Assembly: GCF_009380215.1 (NCBI RefSeq)
Contig: NZ_WHUG01000003.1
Coordinates: 372,001-436,000 of the forward strand
Length of the DNA: 64,000 nucleotides
Reading direction: 5' to 3'
DNA from: Rugamonas aquatica
GTDB lineage: Bacteria > Pseudomonadota > Gammaproteobacteria > Burkholderiales > Burkholderiaceae_D
Position 1 is the first letter of the stretch. Each line of letters begins with the position of its first letter. Both the position numbers and the translations under genes were made by a program. Of this stretch, positions 18,825 through 29,300 are shown piece after piece. Below the pieces are notes generated by a model. That model made no database searches. It saw only the letters and a program-made list of their open reading frames with translations, and was not told the origin of the DNA.

Positions 18825-20099
18825 ATGAAAAAACTGACACACTACCTGTTCTACGCCGCCATGGCCGCGACCATGAGCAGCGCGCAAGCGCAAATGCGGG
18901 TTGAAATCAGCGGCGTTGGCAGCAATCAGATTCCTGTCGCAGTCGCCGGCTTCGCCGACGAGCTGCTGGCGCCGCAGCAGATCTCCGCCATCATCAGGGC
19001 CGACCTGGATCGCAGTGGCATGTTCAAGGTGATCGACGCCGGCACCATCGCCGACGTCAACAACATCGACTACGCGGGATGGAAGGCCAAGGGCGCCGAT
19101 GCGCTGGTGGTGGGCACAGTGTCGACGCTGGCCGACGGCCGCTACGACGTGCGCTACAAATTGTTCGACACCGTCAAGGCCAGCCAGTTGTCACGCCAGG
19201 ACCAGGCGGTGTCCGGCCAGGCGGCCCGCCTGGCGGCGCACAAGATCGCCGATGATGTGTTCTTCAAGCTGACCGGCGTGCGCGGCGCGTTCGCCACCCG
19301 CATCGCCTACGTCAAGCAGGAGGGCGGCAGTTATCAGCTGGTGGTGGCCGATGTCGACGGCGAAGGCGAGCAGACGGCCCGGCGCGGCAGCGATCCGATT
19401 ATTTCGCCGGCCTGGTCGCCCGATGGCGGCAAGCTTGCCTACGTATCGTTCGAGCAGAAAAGACCGGTGGTGTATGTGCAGAACCTGGCGACGCAGACGC
19501 GCGTCGTCATCGCCAACGAAAAGGGCAGCAACTCGTCGCCGGCGTGGTCGCCGGATGGCAGCCGCCTGGCCGTGTCGCTGTCGAAGGATGGCCATACCCA
19601 GATCTACATCGTCAATGCCGACGGCAGCGGCTTGCGCCGCGTGTCCGACGGCACCGGCGCGGCCATCGACACCGAAGCGCAGTTCTCGGCCGACGGCCAG
19701 AGCCTCTACTTCGTGAGCGACCGCAGCGGCGGCCCGCAGGTCTACCGCATGAACGTGGACGGCACGGAGGCCAAGCGCATCACGTTCGCCGGTAGCTACA
19801 ACATCAGCCCGCGCATCTCGCCCGACGGCGCGACGCTGGCCTATATCTCTCTGCGCGACGGCAACTACCAGCTGTACGTGATGGACCTGGCCACCGGCCA
19901 GGAACAGCGCCTGTCCGACAGCACCGACGATCTGTCGCCAAGCTTTGCGCCGAACGGCAAGTACATCATCTACGCCACCGAGGCGGCCGGCCGCAAATCG
20001 CTGGCGGTGGTGTCGGTGGACGGCCGCGTCAAGCAGCGTTTGAGCGCGCAGGACGGCAACGTCAGGCAGCCAGCTTGGGGGCCTTTCCCGCCGCAATAG
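18825..20099 (+). CDS. tolB: TolB-like periplasmic beta-propeller protein, outside a tol-pal cluster
   Basis: 424 residues: a signal peptide (1-23, ending AQA), a TolB N-terminal alpha/beta domain (about 25-155), and a C-terminal six-bladed propeller made of PD40 repeats with SPAWSPDG and ISPRISPDG motifs. In Tol-Pal, TolB binds Pal and colicins and supports outer-membrane constriction. Here no tolQRA, pal or cpoB gene is adjacent, so this is either a displaced tolB or, more likely, a paralogue. The ATG at 18825 lacks a close ribosome site. AAGGAG (18790-18795) lies upstream of a ten-codon leader frame whose TGA overlaps the tolB ATG. The 3' end overlaps the opposite-strand membrane protein gene by 38 bases. 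Confidence 0.85.
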   Translation: MKKLTHYLFYAAMAATMSSAQAQMRVEISGVGSNQIPVAVAGFADELLAPQQISAIIRADLDRSGMFKVIDAGTIADVNNIDYAGWKAKGADALVVGTVSTLADGRYDVRYKLFDTVKASQLSRQDQAVSGQAARLAAHKIADDVFFKLTGVRGAFATRIAYVKQEGGSYQLVVADVDGEGEQTARRGSDPIISPAWSPDGGKLAYVSFEQKRPVVYVQNLATQTRVVIANEKGSNSSPAWSPDGSRLAVSLSKDGHTQIYIVNADGSGLRRVSDGTGAAIDTEAQFSADGQSLYFVSDRSGGPQVYRMNVDGTEAKRITFAGSYNISPRISPDGATLAYISLRDGNYQLYVMDLATGQEQRLSDSTDDLSPSFAPNGKYIIYATEAAGRKSLAVVSVDGRVKQRLSAQDGNVRQPAWGPFPPQ

Positions 20100-20859
20100 A
20101 CATCAGGCGCTTCACGCCCAGCGATACCAGCAGCGCGCAGCAGAAGGCGGAAGCGAAGGCCTGCGGGATCGGCCCCTGGCGCAGCGTGACCGCTATCGTC
20201 AGGCAGAACACGGCGAACGCGTAATAGCCGTACACCATGCCGCGCAGCAGGGCCACGGCGAAGGCGCGCCCCGAGCGCGCGTGCGAGAATCCCACCAGCA
20301 CCGTGCTCATGATCGGGAACATGGCGAAGAATCCGCTCAGGCGCGGCCCGATGCGTGATGCGGCAAACGTCACGGTCAGCACCAGCAGGGCGCCGGCGAT
20401 CATGCGCCACGGGACATCGCTGGCGCCTGTGCCGGCGGCGCTGGCCTGTGCCGGCAGCGCCGCCTTGGGGAACAGCCGGGGCGACAGCAGCAATGCGCCG
20501 ATGACGAGTCCAAAGCACAGCGGCAGTTGCGGATGGAGTGCGTTCAATCCCGCCACCGCCAGGCCGTACGCCGCCATCGCCCACAGCATCGACCCGGCGA
20601 TGCCGCAGCGGCCGGAAGCCCACGCATAGGCGATGCTGAAGACCAGGATGGCGACCACCGCCAGCAGCGTGCCTTCCGCGGCGGTGGCGGCAAATGCCGG
20701 CCCCTGTTCCAGTGTGATGGTCAGCAGAATCGGCCCGGAAATGACGGGGAAGGCGGATAGCCAGCCGGCCACGCCGGCACCCCATTTGCGTCCGGCCAGC
20801 GTCACCAAATAAATCAGGCAGGGAACCAGTAGTAACTTCAGCAGCAGGATGGAGGTCAT
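20062..20859 (-). CDS. Polytopic membrane protein of unknown function
   Basis: 265 residues, largely hydrophobic, with about eight predicted helices. Two similar segments, GWLSAFPVISGPILL (about 32-46) and GFFAMFPIMSTVLVGF (about 177-192), suggest an internal duplication of a roughly 120-residue four-helix unit, reminiscent of small GlpM-type membrane proteins. This is pattern recognition, not a confirmed homology. The ATG at 20859 gives a clean hydrophobic start; a TTG at 20904 is less likely. It is monocistronic, convergent with the tolB-like gene (overlapping by 38 bases) and divergent from the Fur-controlled reductase. Function not assignable. Confidence 0.7.
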   Translation of the reverse strand: MTSILLLKLLLVPCLIYLVTLAGRKWGAGVAGWLSAFPVISGPILLTITLEQGPAFAATAAEGTLLAVVAILVFSIAYAWASGRCGIAGSMLWAMAAYGLAVAGLNALHPQLPLCFGLVIGALLLSPRLFPKAALPAQASAAGTGASDVPWRMIAGALLVLTVTFAASRIGPRLSGFFAMFPIMSTVLVGFSHARSGRAFAVALLRGMVYGYYAFAVFCLTIAVTLRQGPIPQAFASAFCCALLVSLGVKRLMSIAAGKAPKLAA

Positions 20860-20950
20860 GTTCTGTGTGCGCGTGGTCGGGGCAAGGGTTTGCTTATTCG
20901 ACAAGTATGGGCAGGGTGATCTTGGGCGTCAAGCAATGCCATTCCGCCAA

Positions 20951-20980
20951 TTGATAATGATTCTTATTAACTGGTAGAAT
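20951..20980 (+). promoter_or_regulatory. Promoter with overlapping Fur box
   Basis: -35 TTGATA (20951-20956), 18-base spacer and -10 TAGAAT (20975-20980). The spacer and -35 are covered by GATAATGATTCTTATTAAC (20953-20971), a strong match to the Fur consensus GATAATGATAATCATTATC. Iron-replete Fur should block this promoter, so the reductase gene downstream is predicted to be induced by iron limitation. Confidence 0.85.
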
Positions 20981-21020
20981 GACTGTTGATATAGCCTCGC
21001 TCAACGCTTGAAGGTCGATT

Positions 21021-23414
21021 GTGAAAAAACTCTGGTTCCAGCTGCACTGGTTGGTCGGCATCACCGCCGGCACGGTATTGATCGTCATCGGCCTGACCGG
21101 CGCCATCCTCGCTTTCCGCGACGAGCTGCTGGACGTGCTCAATCCCGGCGTGACCAGCGTGGCGGTGCGCCAGGCGCCCGTGCTGGCGCCGCCGCAGGTG
21201 GCCGAAGCGGTCAAGCGCGCGCATCCAGGAGCGCGCATCACCAGCATCGTCCTGGATGCCGAGCCGGGGACCACGGCGCGCGTCAGCCTGGCGCCGGCGC
21301 CGGGCGAAAAGCATGGCGAGACCGTCTTCGTCAATCCGTACAGCGGCGCCATGATGCCGCCGCTGCATTACGACGAAGTGTTCGAATGGGTCGAATCGCT
21401 GCACCGCCATCTGCTGCTGCCGCGCGATGACGGCCGTCCGGTGGTCGGCGCGCTGGCCCTGTGCCTGATGGGGCTTGCGTTGAGCGGCCTGTATCTGCGC
21501 TGGCCGCGTCGCCCGCTTGACTGGCGTACCTGGCTGACCTTCGATACGCGCCTCAAGGGGCGCTCCTTCCTGTGGGGGCTGCATTCGGTGGCGGGCACCT
21601 GGGCGCTGCTGGCCTACCTGCTCTTCACCGTCAGCGGTGTGTACTGGAGCTATGACGTGGTGCGCGACACGGTCGATGGCTGGGCCGGCGTGCGGCGTCC
21701 GCCGCGTGTAGCGGCCGCGCCCAAGCCCGCCGGCGCCAAGCGCGTCGAAGCCCATGCCGAAGCCGCCGACCTGACGCTGGCCTGGTCCACCTTCCAGCAG
21801 CAGGCGCCGGGATGGCGAACTGTCTCCCTGCGGCCGCCGGAACGCGTCACGCAGCCGCTGCAAGTGCTGTGGGTGGCTAGCGACGCGCCGCACATACGCG
21901 CGCGCAGCCGCATGTCGATCAACCAGCAGACCGGCGCCATCGTCAAGAACGAGCCGTATGTGCAGATGGGCGTCGGCGCCCGCGCGCTGACGACGCTTTA
22001 TCCGCTGCACATGGGGACGTATTTCGGTTTGCCTGGGCGTCTGTTCATGTTCTGCGCCAGCCTGGCGCTGCCTGGCTTCGCGGTCACGGGTTGGATGCTG
22101 TACCTGAAGCGCCGTCGCCAGAAGCGCGAAGCGCAGGCCGAACGCGCCAAGCTGGCCGAAGCCGGCCGCATCGACAGCGCCGATCCTGTGCTGCTGGCCT
22201 ACGCCAGCCAGACCGGATCGGCCGAGCGGCTGGCGCTGCAAAGCGCGGCCGTGCTGCAACAGGCCGGCGTGGCGGTGCATGTGCAGTCGCTGGAAAAGCT
22301 GACGCCACCGCTGTTGGGCAGCTACCGCCGCGTGCTGTTCGTCGCCAGCAGTTTCGGCGACGGCGAACCGCCGGACACCGCGCGCCGCTTCAGCCTCCTG
22401 CTGCATGCCGCCGCCGAGGAGCTGGCGCATTTGCAGTACGCCGTGCTGGCGCTGGGCGACCGCAATTATCTGCAATTCTGCGGTTTCGGCCAGACGCTGG
22501 ACCGCCGCCTGCGGGTGCTGGGCGCGCAGCCGCTGCATCCGATCATTGAAGTCGACAACGGCGACGCCGGTGCGCTGGCCCGCTGGTCGCAGGCCTTGCG
22601 CGAGCTGGCCGGCATCGGTGGCGATGCGCCATCCGTTGAACTGTCGGCTGCGCTGCCCGACAGCGGCTACACCAGCTGCCATCTGGCGCGGCGCGAACTG
22701 CTCAATCCGGGCAGCGCCGGCGGGGAACTGTACGAAATCACGCTGACCGGAGGCGATGGTGCGAGCTGGCGTCCGGGCGCCTTGCTCGATGTCTGGCCGG
22801 GCCACTACGCGCCGGAGCAATCGGCGCGGCGCTATTCGCTGGCGTCGCTTCCGCAGGACGGCTGCATACAGCTGCTGGTGCGCCAGGCTCGCAACGAACA
22901 CGGCATGGGCCTGGCCTCCGGATGGCTGACGACGCAAGCCGCGTTAGGCGATGAAGTGCGCGTGCGTCTGGTGGACAATCCATCCTTCGACATACACGAC
23001 GGTGCGCAGCCGGCGATCTACATCGGCAACGGTTCCGGCATGGCGGGCTTGCGCTCGCACCTGCGGGCGCGGGTGGCTGGCGGACAGCGGCGCAACTGGC
23101 TGGTGTTCGGCGAGCGTCAGCGCGAATTCGACAGCATCTGCGCCTCCGAAATCGATGGATGGCGAGATAGCGGCCATCTGCCGGAGCTGGACCTGGTGTA
23201 CTCGCGCGACGCCGACGGCCAATACGTGCAGGATCGCCTGCGCGCCAAGGCCGGCCAGCTGCGCAGCTGGATCGCCGACGACGCCGTGATCTACGTGTGC
23301 GGCAGCCTGCAAGGAATGGCGGGCGGTGTGGACGCCGCGCTGGAAGACATCATCGGCAGCGCAGCCCTCGACGAGCTGCGCGAAGCCGGCCGCTATCGCC
23401 GCGACGTGTATTAA
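21021..23414 (+). CDS. PepSY transmembrane / flavodoxin / ferredoxin-NADP reductase fusion (probable ferric-siderophore reductase)
   Basis: A 797-residue inner-membrane flavoprotein starting with GTG (AAGG seven bases upstream). Residues 1-370 form a PepSY-associated domain with four helices (about 10-32, 140-160, 190-214, 342-364). Residues 390-535 are a flavodoxin-like FMN domain (ASQTGSAERLA; SSFGDGEPPD). Residues 555-797 are a sulfite-reductase-type FAD/NADPH module (RRYSLASLP about 602, GNGSGMAGLRSHL about 668, YVCGSLQGMAGGV about 757). The order suggests electrons pass from NADPH through FAD and FMN to the membrane domain and a periplasmic ferric-siderophore. The Fur box supports an iron role. 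Monocistronic, converging with the deacetylase gene (stop codons overlap). Confidence 0.9.
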   Translation: MKKLWFQLHWLVGITAGTVLIVIGLTGAILAFRDELLDVLNPGVTSVAVRQAPVLAPPQVAEAVKRAHPGARITSIVLDAEPGTTARVSLAPAPGEKHGETVFVNPYSGAMMPPLHYDEVFEWVESLHRHLLLPRDDGRPVVGALALCLMGLALSGLYLRWPRRPLDWRTWLTFDTRLKGRSFLWGLHSVAGTWALLAYLLFTVSGVYWSYDVVRDTVDGWAGVRRPPRVAAAPKPAGAKRVEAHAEAADLTLAWSTFQQQAPGWRTVSLRPPERVTQPLQVLWVASDAPHIRARSRMSINQQTGAIVKNEPYVQMGVGARALTTLYPLHMGTYFGLPGRLFMFCASLALPGFAVTGWMLYLKRRRQKREAQAERAKLAEAGRIDSADPVLLAYASQTGSAERLALQSAAVLQQAGVAVHVQSLEKLTPPLLGSYRRVLFVASSFGDGEPPDTARRFSLLLHAAAEELAHLQYAVLALGDRNYLQFCGFGQTLDRRLRVLGAQPLHPIIEVDNGDAGALARWSQALRELAGIGGDAPSVELSAALPDSGYTSCHLARRELLNPGSAGGELYEITLTGGDGASWRPGALLDVWPGHYAPEQSARRYSLASLPQDGCIQLLVRQARNEHGMGLASGWLTTQAALGDEVRVRLVDNPSFDIHDGAQPAIYIGNGSGMAGLRSHLRARVAGGQRRNWLVFGERQREFDSICASEIDGWRDSGHLPELDLVYSRDADGQYVQDRLRAKAGQLRSWIADDAVIYVCGSLQGMAGGVDAALEDIIGSAALDELREAGRYRRDVY

Positions 23415-24454
23415 AGCGCGGTCTCGTAACCTTCGAGGACGTTGACGACGTTGGTGCCCAGCTCCTTGACCGCGTAGCCGCCTTCGAAGATGAAGGCGGT
23501 CGGCAGGTTCAGGTAGGCGAGACGCTCGCCGATCTTCAGATAGTCGGCGCTTTGCAGCGCGAAGCGCGACAGCGGATCGCCGGCGAAGGTGTCCACCCCC
23601 AGCGACACCACCAGCGCATCCGGCGCGAAGCTGCCCAGGCGGATGCAGGCCGTCTCCAGCGCCGAGAACCACGCCTGCACCGAGCTGCCCGCCGCCAGCG
23701 GCAGGTTCATGTTGTAGCCCATGCCCGCACCTTCGCCGCGCTCGTCGGCATGCCCCAGATAGAACGGATACTCGTTGCGCGGATCGGCGTGGATGGAGAT
23801 GAACAGCACGTCGTCGCGATTGTAGAAGATGCTCTGCGTACCGTTGCCGTGGTGGTAGTCGATGTCGAGGATGGCAACCTTGCGCGCGCCGTCGTCCAGC
23901 ATGTGCTGCGCCGCCAGCGCGGCGTTGTTGAGGAAGCAGTAGCCGCCGAAGAAATCCGCGCCCGCATGGTGGCCCGGCGGACGGCTCAGCACAAACGCGC
24001 CGCGCTCGCCCAACCGCAGCGCGTGCGCGGCGTTGACCGCGCAATCGGCGCCGGTCTTGGCGGCGGTCCAGGTGCCGGCCGTCAGCGGCGTGCCGCTGTC
24101 CATCGAATACAGCCCCAGTTTGGCGCAGAAGTTATCCGGCTCGATGTCGTCGCGCAGCGAGCGTATCGGCCAGACGGCGGGGAAGGCGTCCTTGCCGGCG
24201 TTGGCCGGATCTAGCGCCAGCCATTCGCTCCAGGCGCCGCGCAGGAAGTGCAGGTAGCGCGGCGTGTGGATGCGTTCCAGCGACATCAAGGGCACGCCGT
24301 GCGGCGTGACGATCTTGCCCAGTCCGCGCCGGCCCAGCTCCGCCAGCACCGCGTCGGCACGCTCCGGCTTTTCGAAGCAGGGCACCATCTCGCCGCGGAA
24401 GATTTCAAAGCGGCCGTGGTGCTGGGCGTGCAGTTCGTTGTAAAAGGTGAGCAA
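23411..24454 (-). CDS. Acetylpolyamine amidohydrolase, histone-deacetylase family
   Basis: A 347-residue zinc hydrolase of the HDAC superfamily. The N-terminus LLTFYNELHAQHHGR and PCFEKPERADAVL are characteristic of bacterial acetylpolyamine deacetylases. Catalytic elements are present: the His pair in RPPGHHAG, GYCFLNNAA, zinc ligands in ILDIDYHHGNGTQ and the later Asp in LGVDTFAGDP. Expected reaction: removal of acetyl from acetylputrescine, acetylcadaverine or similar. The start chosen is TTG 24454, after GAGG, 13 bases beyond the gshA stop; upstream in-frame sequence is only a shadow of gshA. It is thus second in an operon with gshA. Confidence is high for the fold, moderate for the substrate. 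Confidence 0.88.
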   Translation of the reverse strand: MLTFYNELHAQHHGRFEIFRGEMVPCFEKPERADAVLAELGRRGLGKIVTPHGVPLMSLERIHTPRYLHFLRGAWSEWLALDPANAGKDAFPAVWPIRSLRDDIEPDNFCAKLGLYSMDSGTPLTAGTWTAAKTGADCAVNAAHALRLGERGAFVLSRPPGHHAGADFFGGYCFLNNAALAAQHMLDDGARKVAILDIDYHHGNGTQSIFYNRDDVLFISIHADPRNEYPFYLGHADERGEGAGMGYNMNLPLAAGSSVQAWFSALETACIRLGSFAPDALVVSLGVDTFAGDPLSRFALQSADYLKIGERLAYLNLPTAFIFEGGYAVKELGTNVVNVLEGYETAL

Positions 24455-24467
24455 GGAAGCCTCGGGT

Positions 24468-26066
24468 TCAGTCGCAGTCCGTGCTGGAGTGGCACAGATT
24501 GCTGGCGCGGTAGGCGGTGACGTAATCGTCGAAGCTCGATTGCGGCGCCGCTTCCATCTCCGCCTGCTCGGCCAGCGAGGTCGCTGCCAGGCCGTCGAAG
24601 TAGGCAGCTTCGCCGGCATCCGGCGCATGGCTGCGGAAGTAGGCCGCGTGCTGCTTGCTCTGCGCCAGGCCGAAGGCGGCGAACGATTTGCCGTTGGCGC
24701 GCAGGGCCGCCAGCACCTTGGCCGATGGCGTCAGGTCGGCGTCGAGCAGCTTGGCCGCCTGCTGCGCCATGGCGTCGGCGTGGACGGTGTCGCCGCGCTG
24801 CGCGTCGAGCAGGGCCGCCACCGGGCGGATGCGTTCGAGCAGCTGCTGGCCCCAGGCTTGCAGGCTGATGGCGCCGTCGTCGCTATTGAGCGTCAGGCCC
24901 GGACGGCGGCCTTCCTTGACGGTGCGGGCGAAGTTGTCGGTGTGGCGCAGGCCTTCTTCCGGCGAGATGGCCGGGCTGTCCTCCAGTGCGCAGAACAGCA
25001 GGAAGGCGTCGAGGAAGCGGCCGGTCTGCACGCTGATGCCAACCGGTTCGAACGGGTCGACGTCCATGCAGCGCACTTCGATGTACTGCACGCCGCGCGC
25101 GCACAGCGCCTGGATCGGCCGTTCGCCGGTCTGGATCACGCGCTTGGGGCGGATGGTGGAGTAGTACTCGTTTTCGATCTGCAGCACGTTGGTGCTCAGC
25201 TGTATCCATTCGCCGTCGCGCTTGGTGCCCAGTTCCGCATACGGTGCGTACGGCTGGTTGACGGCCTTGGTCAATGCGGCCACGTAGCTGTCCAGGCAGT
25301 TTTCGTGCGGGCTCAGTCCCGATTGCGCATCGTTCTGGTAACCCAGGTCGCTCATGCGCAGGCTGGTGGCGTAGGGCAGGTAGAGCGTGTCGTCGGACAG
25401 CGTTTCCAGCTTGTGCGGACGGCCGCGCAGGAAGCCGGTCGACAGCACCGGCGAGGCGCCGAACAGATACATCAGCAGCCAGCTGTAGCGGCGGAAGTTG
25501 CGGATCGTCGCCAGGTAGGCTTCGGACTGGAAGGACTTCGGCGACAGGCGCCTGGCGTTGCCCTCATGCTCGGCCAGCACGCGCCACAGGCGTTCGTCCA
25601 GCGAGTAGTTGTAGTGGATGCCGGCGATGCACTGCATGGCTTTACCGTAGCGCAGCGCCAGGCCGCGCCGGTACACATGCTTGAGCGTGCCCATGTTGGA
25701 GGTGCCGTACCAGGCGATCTCGATCTCGTCCTCGCCCGGCAACTGGGCCGGCATCGACTGGCTCCACAGCAGCTCGTCGCCGAGCTTGCTGTAGGCGTAG
25801 CGGTGGATGCCATCCAGTTTGTCGAGGGTGACGGCGATATCGGCCTCGGCCGGTGTAATGAATTCCAGCAGCGTCTCAGCGTAGTCGGTGGTGATCTGCG
25901 GGTGCGTCAGCGCCGAACCCAGGGCCACCGGATGCGGGGTCGCGGCCAGATGGCCGCGCGGATCGACCCGCAGCGTTTCCCGTTCGATGCCGCGCAAGCC
26001 ACCCAGCACCGCACGGTGCTCCGGCTGGGCCAGCAGGGCCAGGCGGCGTGTCAATAGAGTTGGCAA
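24468..26066 (-). CDS. gshA: Glutamate-cysteine ligase GshA (proteobacterial type)
   Basis: A 532-residue enzyme making gamma-glutamylcysteine, the first step of glutathione synthesis, in the cytoplasm. Characteristic segments: [17 protein letters not shown] (ATP-binding start), [43 protein letters not shown] and [15 protein letters not shown]. The length fits the E. coli-type family. Translation starts at TTG 26066 with AAAGGA seven bases upstream; no ATG fits. The downstream deacetylase follows after 13 bases, linking thiol and polyamine metabolism. Its promoter must lie in the divergent region shared with the giant gene. Confidence 0.95.
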   Translation of the reverse strand: MPTLLTRRLALLAQPEHRAVLGGLRGIERETLRVDPRGHLAATPHPVALGSALTHPQITTDYAETLLEFITPAEADIAVTLDKLDGIHRYAYSKLGDELLWSQSMPAQLPGEDEIEIAWYGTSNMGTLKHVYRRGLALRYGKAMQCIAGIHYNYSLDERLWRVLAEHEGNARRLSPKSFQSEAYLATIRNFRRYSWLLMYLFGASPVLSTGFLRGRPHKLETLSDDTLYLPYATSLRMSDLGYQNDAQSGLSPHENCLDSYVAALTKAVNQPYAPYAELGTKRDGEWIQLSTNVLQIENEYYSTIRPKRVIQTGERPIQALCARGVQYIEVRCMDVDPFEPVGISVQTGRFLDAFLLFCALEDSPAISPEEGLRHTDNFARTVKEGRRPGLTLNSDDGAISLQAWGQQLLERIRPVAALLDAQRGDTVHADAMAQQAAKLLDADLTPSAKVLAALRANGKSFAAFGLAQSKQHAAYFRSHAPDAGEAAYFDGLAATSLAEQAEMEAAPQSSFDDYVTAYRASNLCHSSTDCD

Positions 26067-26204
26067 TTTGAAATCCTTTCTTGTGCAGCAAAAAAATTAT
26101 TGGTGCTGAGAGTAACCGAAATTGGCCGAACCCGCCTGACGGCGATAAAAAGAACATTTTAACAAAACCGGGGCCGGGCTTCGGTGCGCCAGCAGACCCC
26201 CGTA

Positions 26205-26234
26205 TTTGCCACACCGGACGAAATGTTTGGCAAA
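26205..26234. repeat. Inverted repeat upstream of the giant gene
   Basis: Perfect seven-base arms TTTGCCA (26205-26211) and TGGCAAA (26228-26234) separated by 16 bases. It lies just upstream of a weak promoter (TTGTGT at 26245, CATAAT at 26267) for the giant gene, in the region divergent with gshA. A candidate operator; the binding protein is unknown. Confidence 0.4.
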
Positions 26235-26306
26235 CGGGAAAATTTTGTGTTCGGTCCAAAGCTACCCATAATCAGTCATCGTCTGTAACCATGCGGAGAC
26301 GGCAAG

Positions 26307-29300
26307 ATGAGAGACCAGGCCCCAGCATACAAGTCCGTGTTGTTCATCGATGCCGGTGTGGCGGGCGCCGCCGCACTGGCGGACGGGGTGGCAGACGATG
26401 TGCTGGTGGTCAGGCTGGCGGGCTGGCGCGACGGCGTCGAGCAGATCGCCGACGTGCTGCGCCGCATGGAAGGCCTGGACCTCGATAGCATCCAGATTGT
26501 CTCGCACGGCGCCGCCGGCCGCATGCAGCTGGGCACCGCCATCCTCGACGGCGACGGCCTGGCGCGCTACGCCGACGCGCTGCGCGAATGGGGCGGCGCG
26601 CTGCGCCCCGGCGGCGACCTGCTGCTGTACGGCTGCGACCTGGCCCAGGGCGCGGACGGCCGCGCCTTCGTCGACGGCCTGGCCGCCGCCAGCGGCGCCG
26701 ACGTCGCCGCCTCCACCAACGTCACCGGCGCCGGCGGCGACTGGCAACTGGAATACAGCAGCGGCGGCATCGAGGCGGCCGGCGCGCTCGGCGTCCAGGC
26801 CGAGCTGGCCTACGACCACTCGCTGGCGCTGGTCAACGGCGGCGTCAACGGCACCATCAACTTCACCACCAGCAGCACCGTCAACCTGCTCAGCGTCACC
26901 GGCCTGACGGCCGGCGCCGTGGTCCACGTCGACAACATCCTCGGCCTGGGCCTGGACGTGTACGCGCAAAGCGCGCTCGGCGGCGGCGTCACGGTGGCCA
27001 ACGCCGACGGCTTCAGCGTGCTCGGCGTGCCGGTGGCGGACGACCGCCTGACCGTCAACGGCTCGCTGCTGTCGCCGGTCACCTACGTCGACCTGCGCGC
27101 CAACAGCGGCGTGTTCGACATGGTCAGCCTGAAGCTGGGCAGCGGCAACCTGGTCGGCAATCTGCTGGGCACCATCGTCTACACCGTGTATGCGCTGGAC
27201 GCCAACTACCAGCCGAACGGGGTCGGCGTCTCGCTGCTGAGCCTGGTGGTCAACGAATACGGCTTGCTGAACTTTGCGTCGATGGCCAATTTCAAGGGCA
27301 TCTACGGGGTGCGCATCGTCAACCCGCTGGGCTTCGAGGTCGGCATCGACGACCTGACGATCGCCAACGCGCGTCCGGCCAACACCGTCACGTCGGCCGC
27401 CTACGACGCCGGCACCGGCGTGCTGAGCGTCACGGCCACCGGCATCCACGCCGGCGACGCCATCGATCCCGGCAAGTTCACCATCACCGGCCAGGGCGGC
27501 GCCAGCTACACGCTGACCTCGCCCGTGGTCAGCGCCGCCAGCGGCACGCAGGTGTCGGTCACGCTGAACGCGGCCGACAAGCTGGCCATCGCCGGCATCC
27601 TCAACAACAACGGCGCCAGCGGCGTCGACGGCACCGCCTTCAACCTGGCGGCGGCCGCCAACTGGGACGGCAACCTCAGCGGCGGCGACGATTTGACCGG
27701 CAACGCCATCAGCGTGGCCAACGTGCAGCTGCCGACGATCACCTCGGCCAGCTACAACGCCGCCACCCACGTGCTGTCGGTGACGGGCACCAACCTGGTC
27801 GGCGTGGCCGGCGCCGCCAACGACATCACGGTGGCCAAGCTGGCGTTGAAGGGCGAGGGCGGCGTCACGCGCTTGCTCAGCACCAGCGGCAATGTGGACG
27901 TCACCAGCGCCACCTCGTTCTCGGTGACGCTGTCGGGCGCCGACATCGCCGCCGTCGCCGCGCTGCTGAACAAGAACGGCACGCAGTCGGCCGGCGGCAC
28001 CGGCTACCTGCTGTCGGCCGGCGACGACTGGAACAGCGTGATCGGCAACGCCAACATCGCCGTGGGCGGCGTCGGCGTGGCGGTGTCCAACACCTCCAAC
28101 AGCGCGCCCACCATCAGCGGCGCGGCGGCCGCCGGCGTCGGCGACAACGCCACGCTGCAGCCGTTCGGCGCCGTCACCGTGGCCGACGTCAACGGCGACA
28201 ACGTCAGCCTGACCATCAGCTACAACAGCGCCAACGGCGTCCTGAGCGGCGCCGGCCTGGCCGGCAGCGCCGGCAGCTACACGCTGAGCGCCGCCACGCC
28301 GGCCGCGCTGACGGCCACCCTGCGCGCGCTGGTGTTCACGCCCACCGCCAACCAGGCCGCCGTCGGCGTCGGCGTCGCCACCACCTTCACGCTGACGCCC
28401 ACCGACAGCAACGGCCTGGCCGGCAGCGCCAACAGCGCCACCGTGGTCACCGCCACCTCCGTCAACGACGCGCCGGTGCTGGCCGGCACGGCGGCGGCGC
28501 AGGGCATGACGGCCGGCGGCACGCTGCATCCGTTCGGCGCCGTCACGCTGAACGATCCCGACGTCGGCGCCTCGGTGATCGTCACCATCGCGCCGGACAG
28601 CGCGGCCAAGGGCTTCTTCACGGCGGCCTCGCTGAGCGCCTCGGGTTTTTCCACCATCGACGGCGGCCTCACTTACACCCACGCGGCGGCGGCGCCCGGC
28701 GCGGCGCAGGCGGCGCTGCAGGCGCTGGTGTTCCAGAGCACGGCCGGCCTGAGCGCCACCACCACCTTCACCGTCAGCATCAACGACGGCAGCGTCATCG
28801 TCAGCAACAGCGCCACTACGGTGGTGTCGGCCACGGCCAGCACCACCACGGCGCTGACGGTGGCCTTCTCGGCCGACAGCGGCGTCAGCGCCACGGACCT
28901 GATCACCAACGTCGCCGCGCAAACCATCTCCGGCACGCTGAGCGGCGCGCTGGCCGTCGGCGAATCGGTGCAGGTGTCGCTGGACAATGGCGTGAGCTGG
29001 ACCAGCGCCACCGCCGCCGCCGGCAGCAGCAGCTGGCTGCTGGCCGGGCAGACGCTGAGCGGCAGCGGCACGCTGCAGGTGCGCGTGACCAACGTCGGCG
29101 GCAGCAGCACGCCGCTCAGCCACAGCTACGCGCTGGACACCACGGCGCCCGCCACCGCCTCGGCCACGGTGGCGTTTTCCGCCGACAGCGGCGTCGCCGG
29201 CGATCTGATCACCAGCACGGCGGCGCAGACCATCTCCGGCACGCTCAACGCCGGCCTGGCGGCCGGCGAGCATGTCGAGGTCTCGCTCAACAACGGCGCC

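Noticed and set aside
24455..24628. Upstream extension of the deacetylase gene
   Set aside because: The added residues are Arg/Pro/Thr-rich and overlap the gshA coding region in another frame; family alignment begins at LLTFYNELH.
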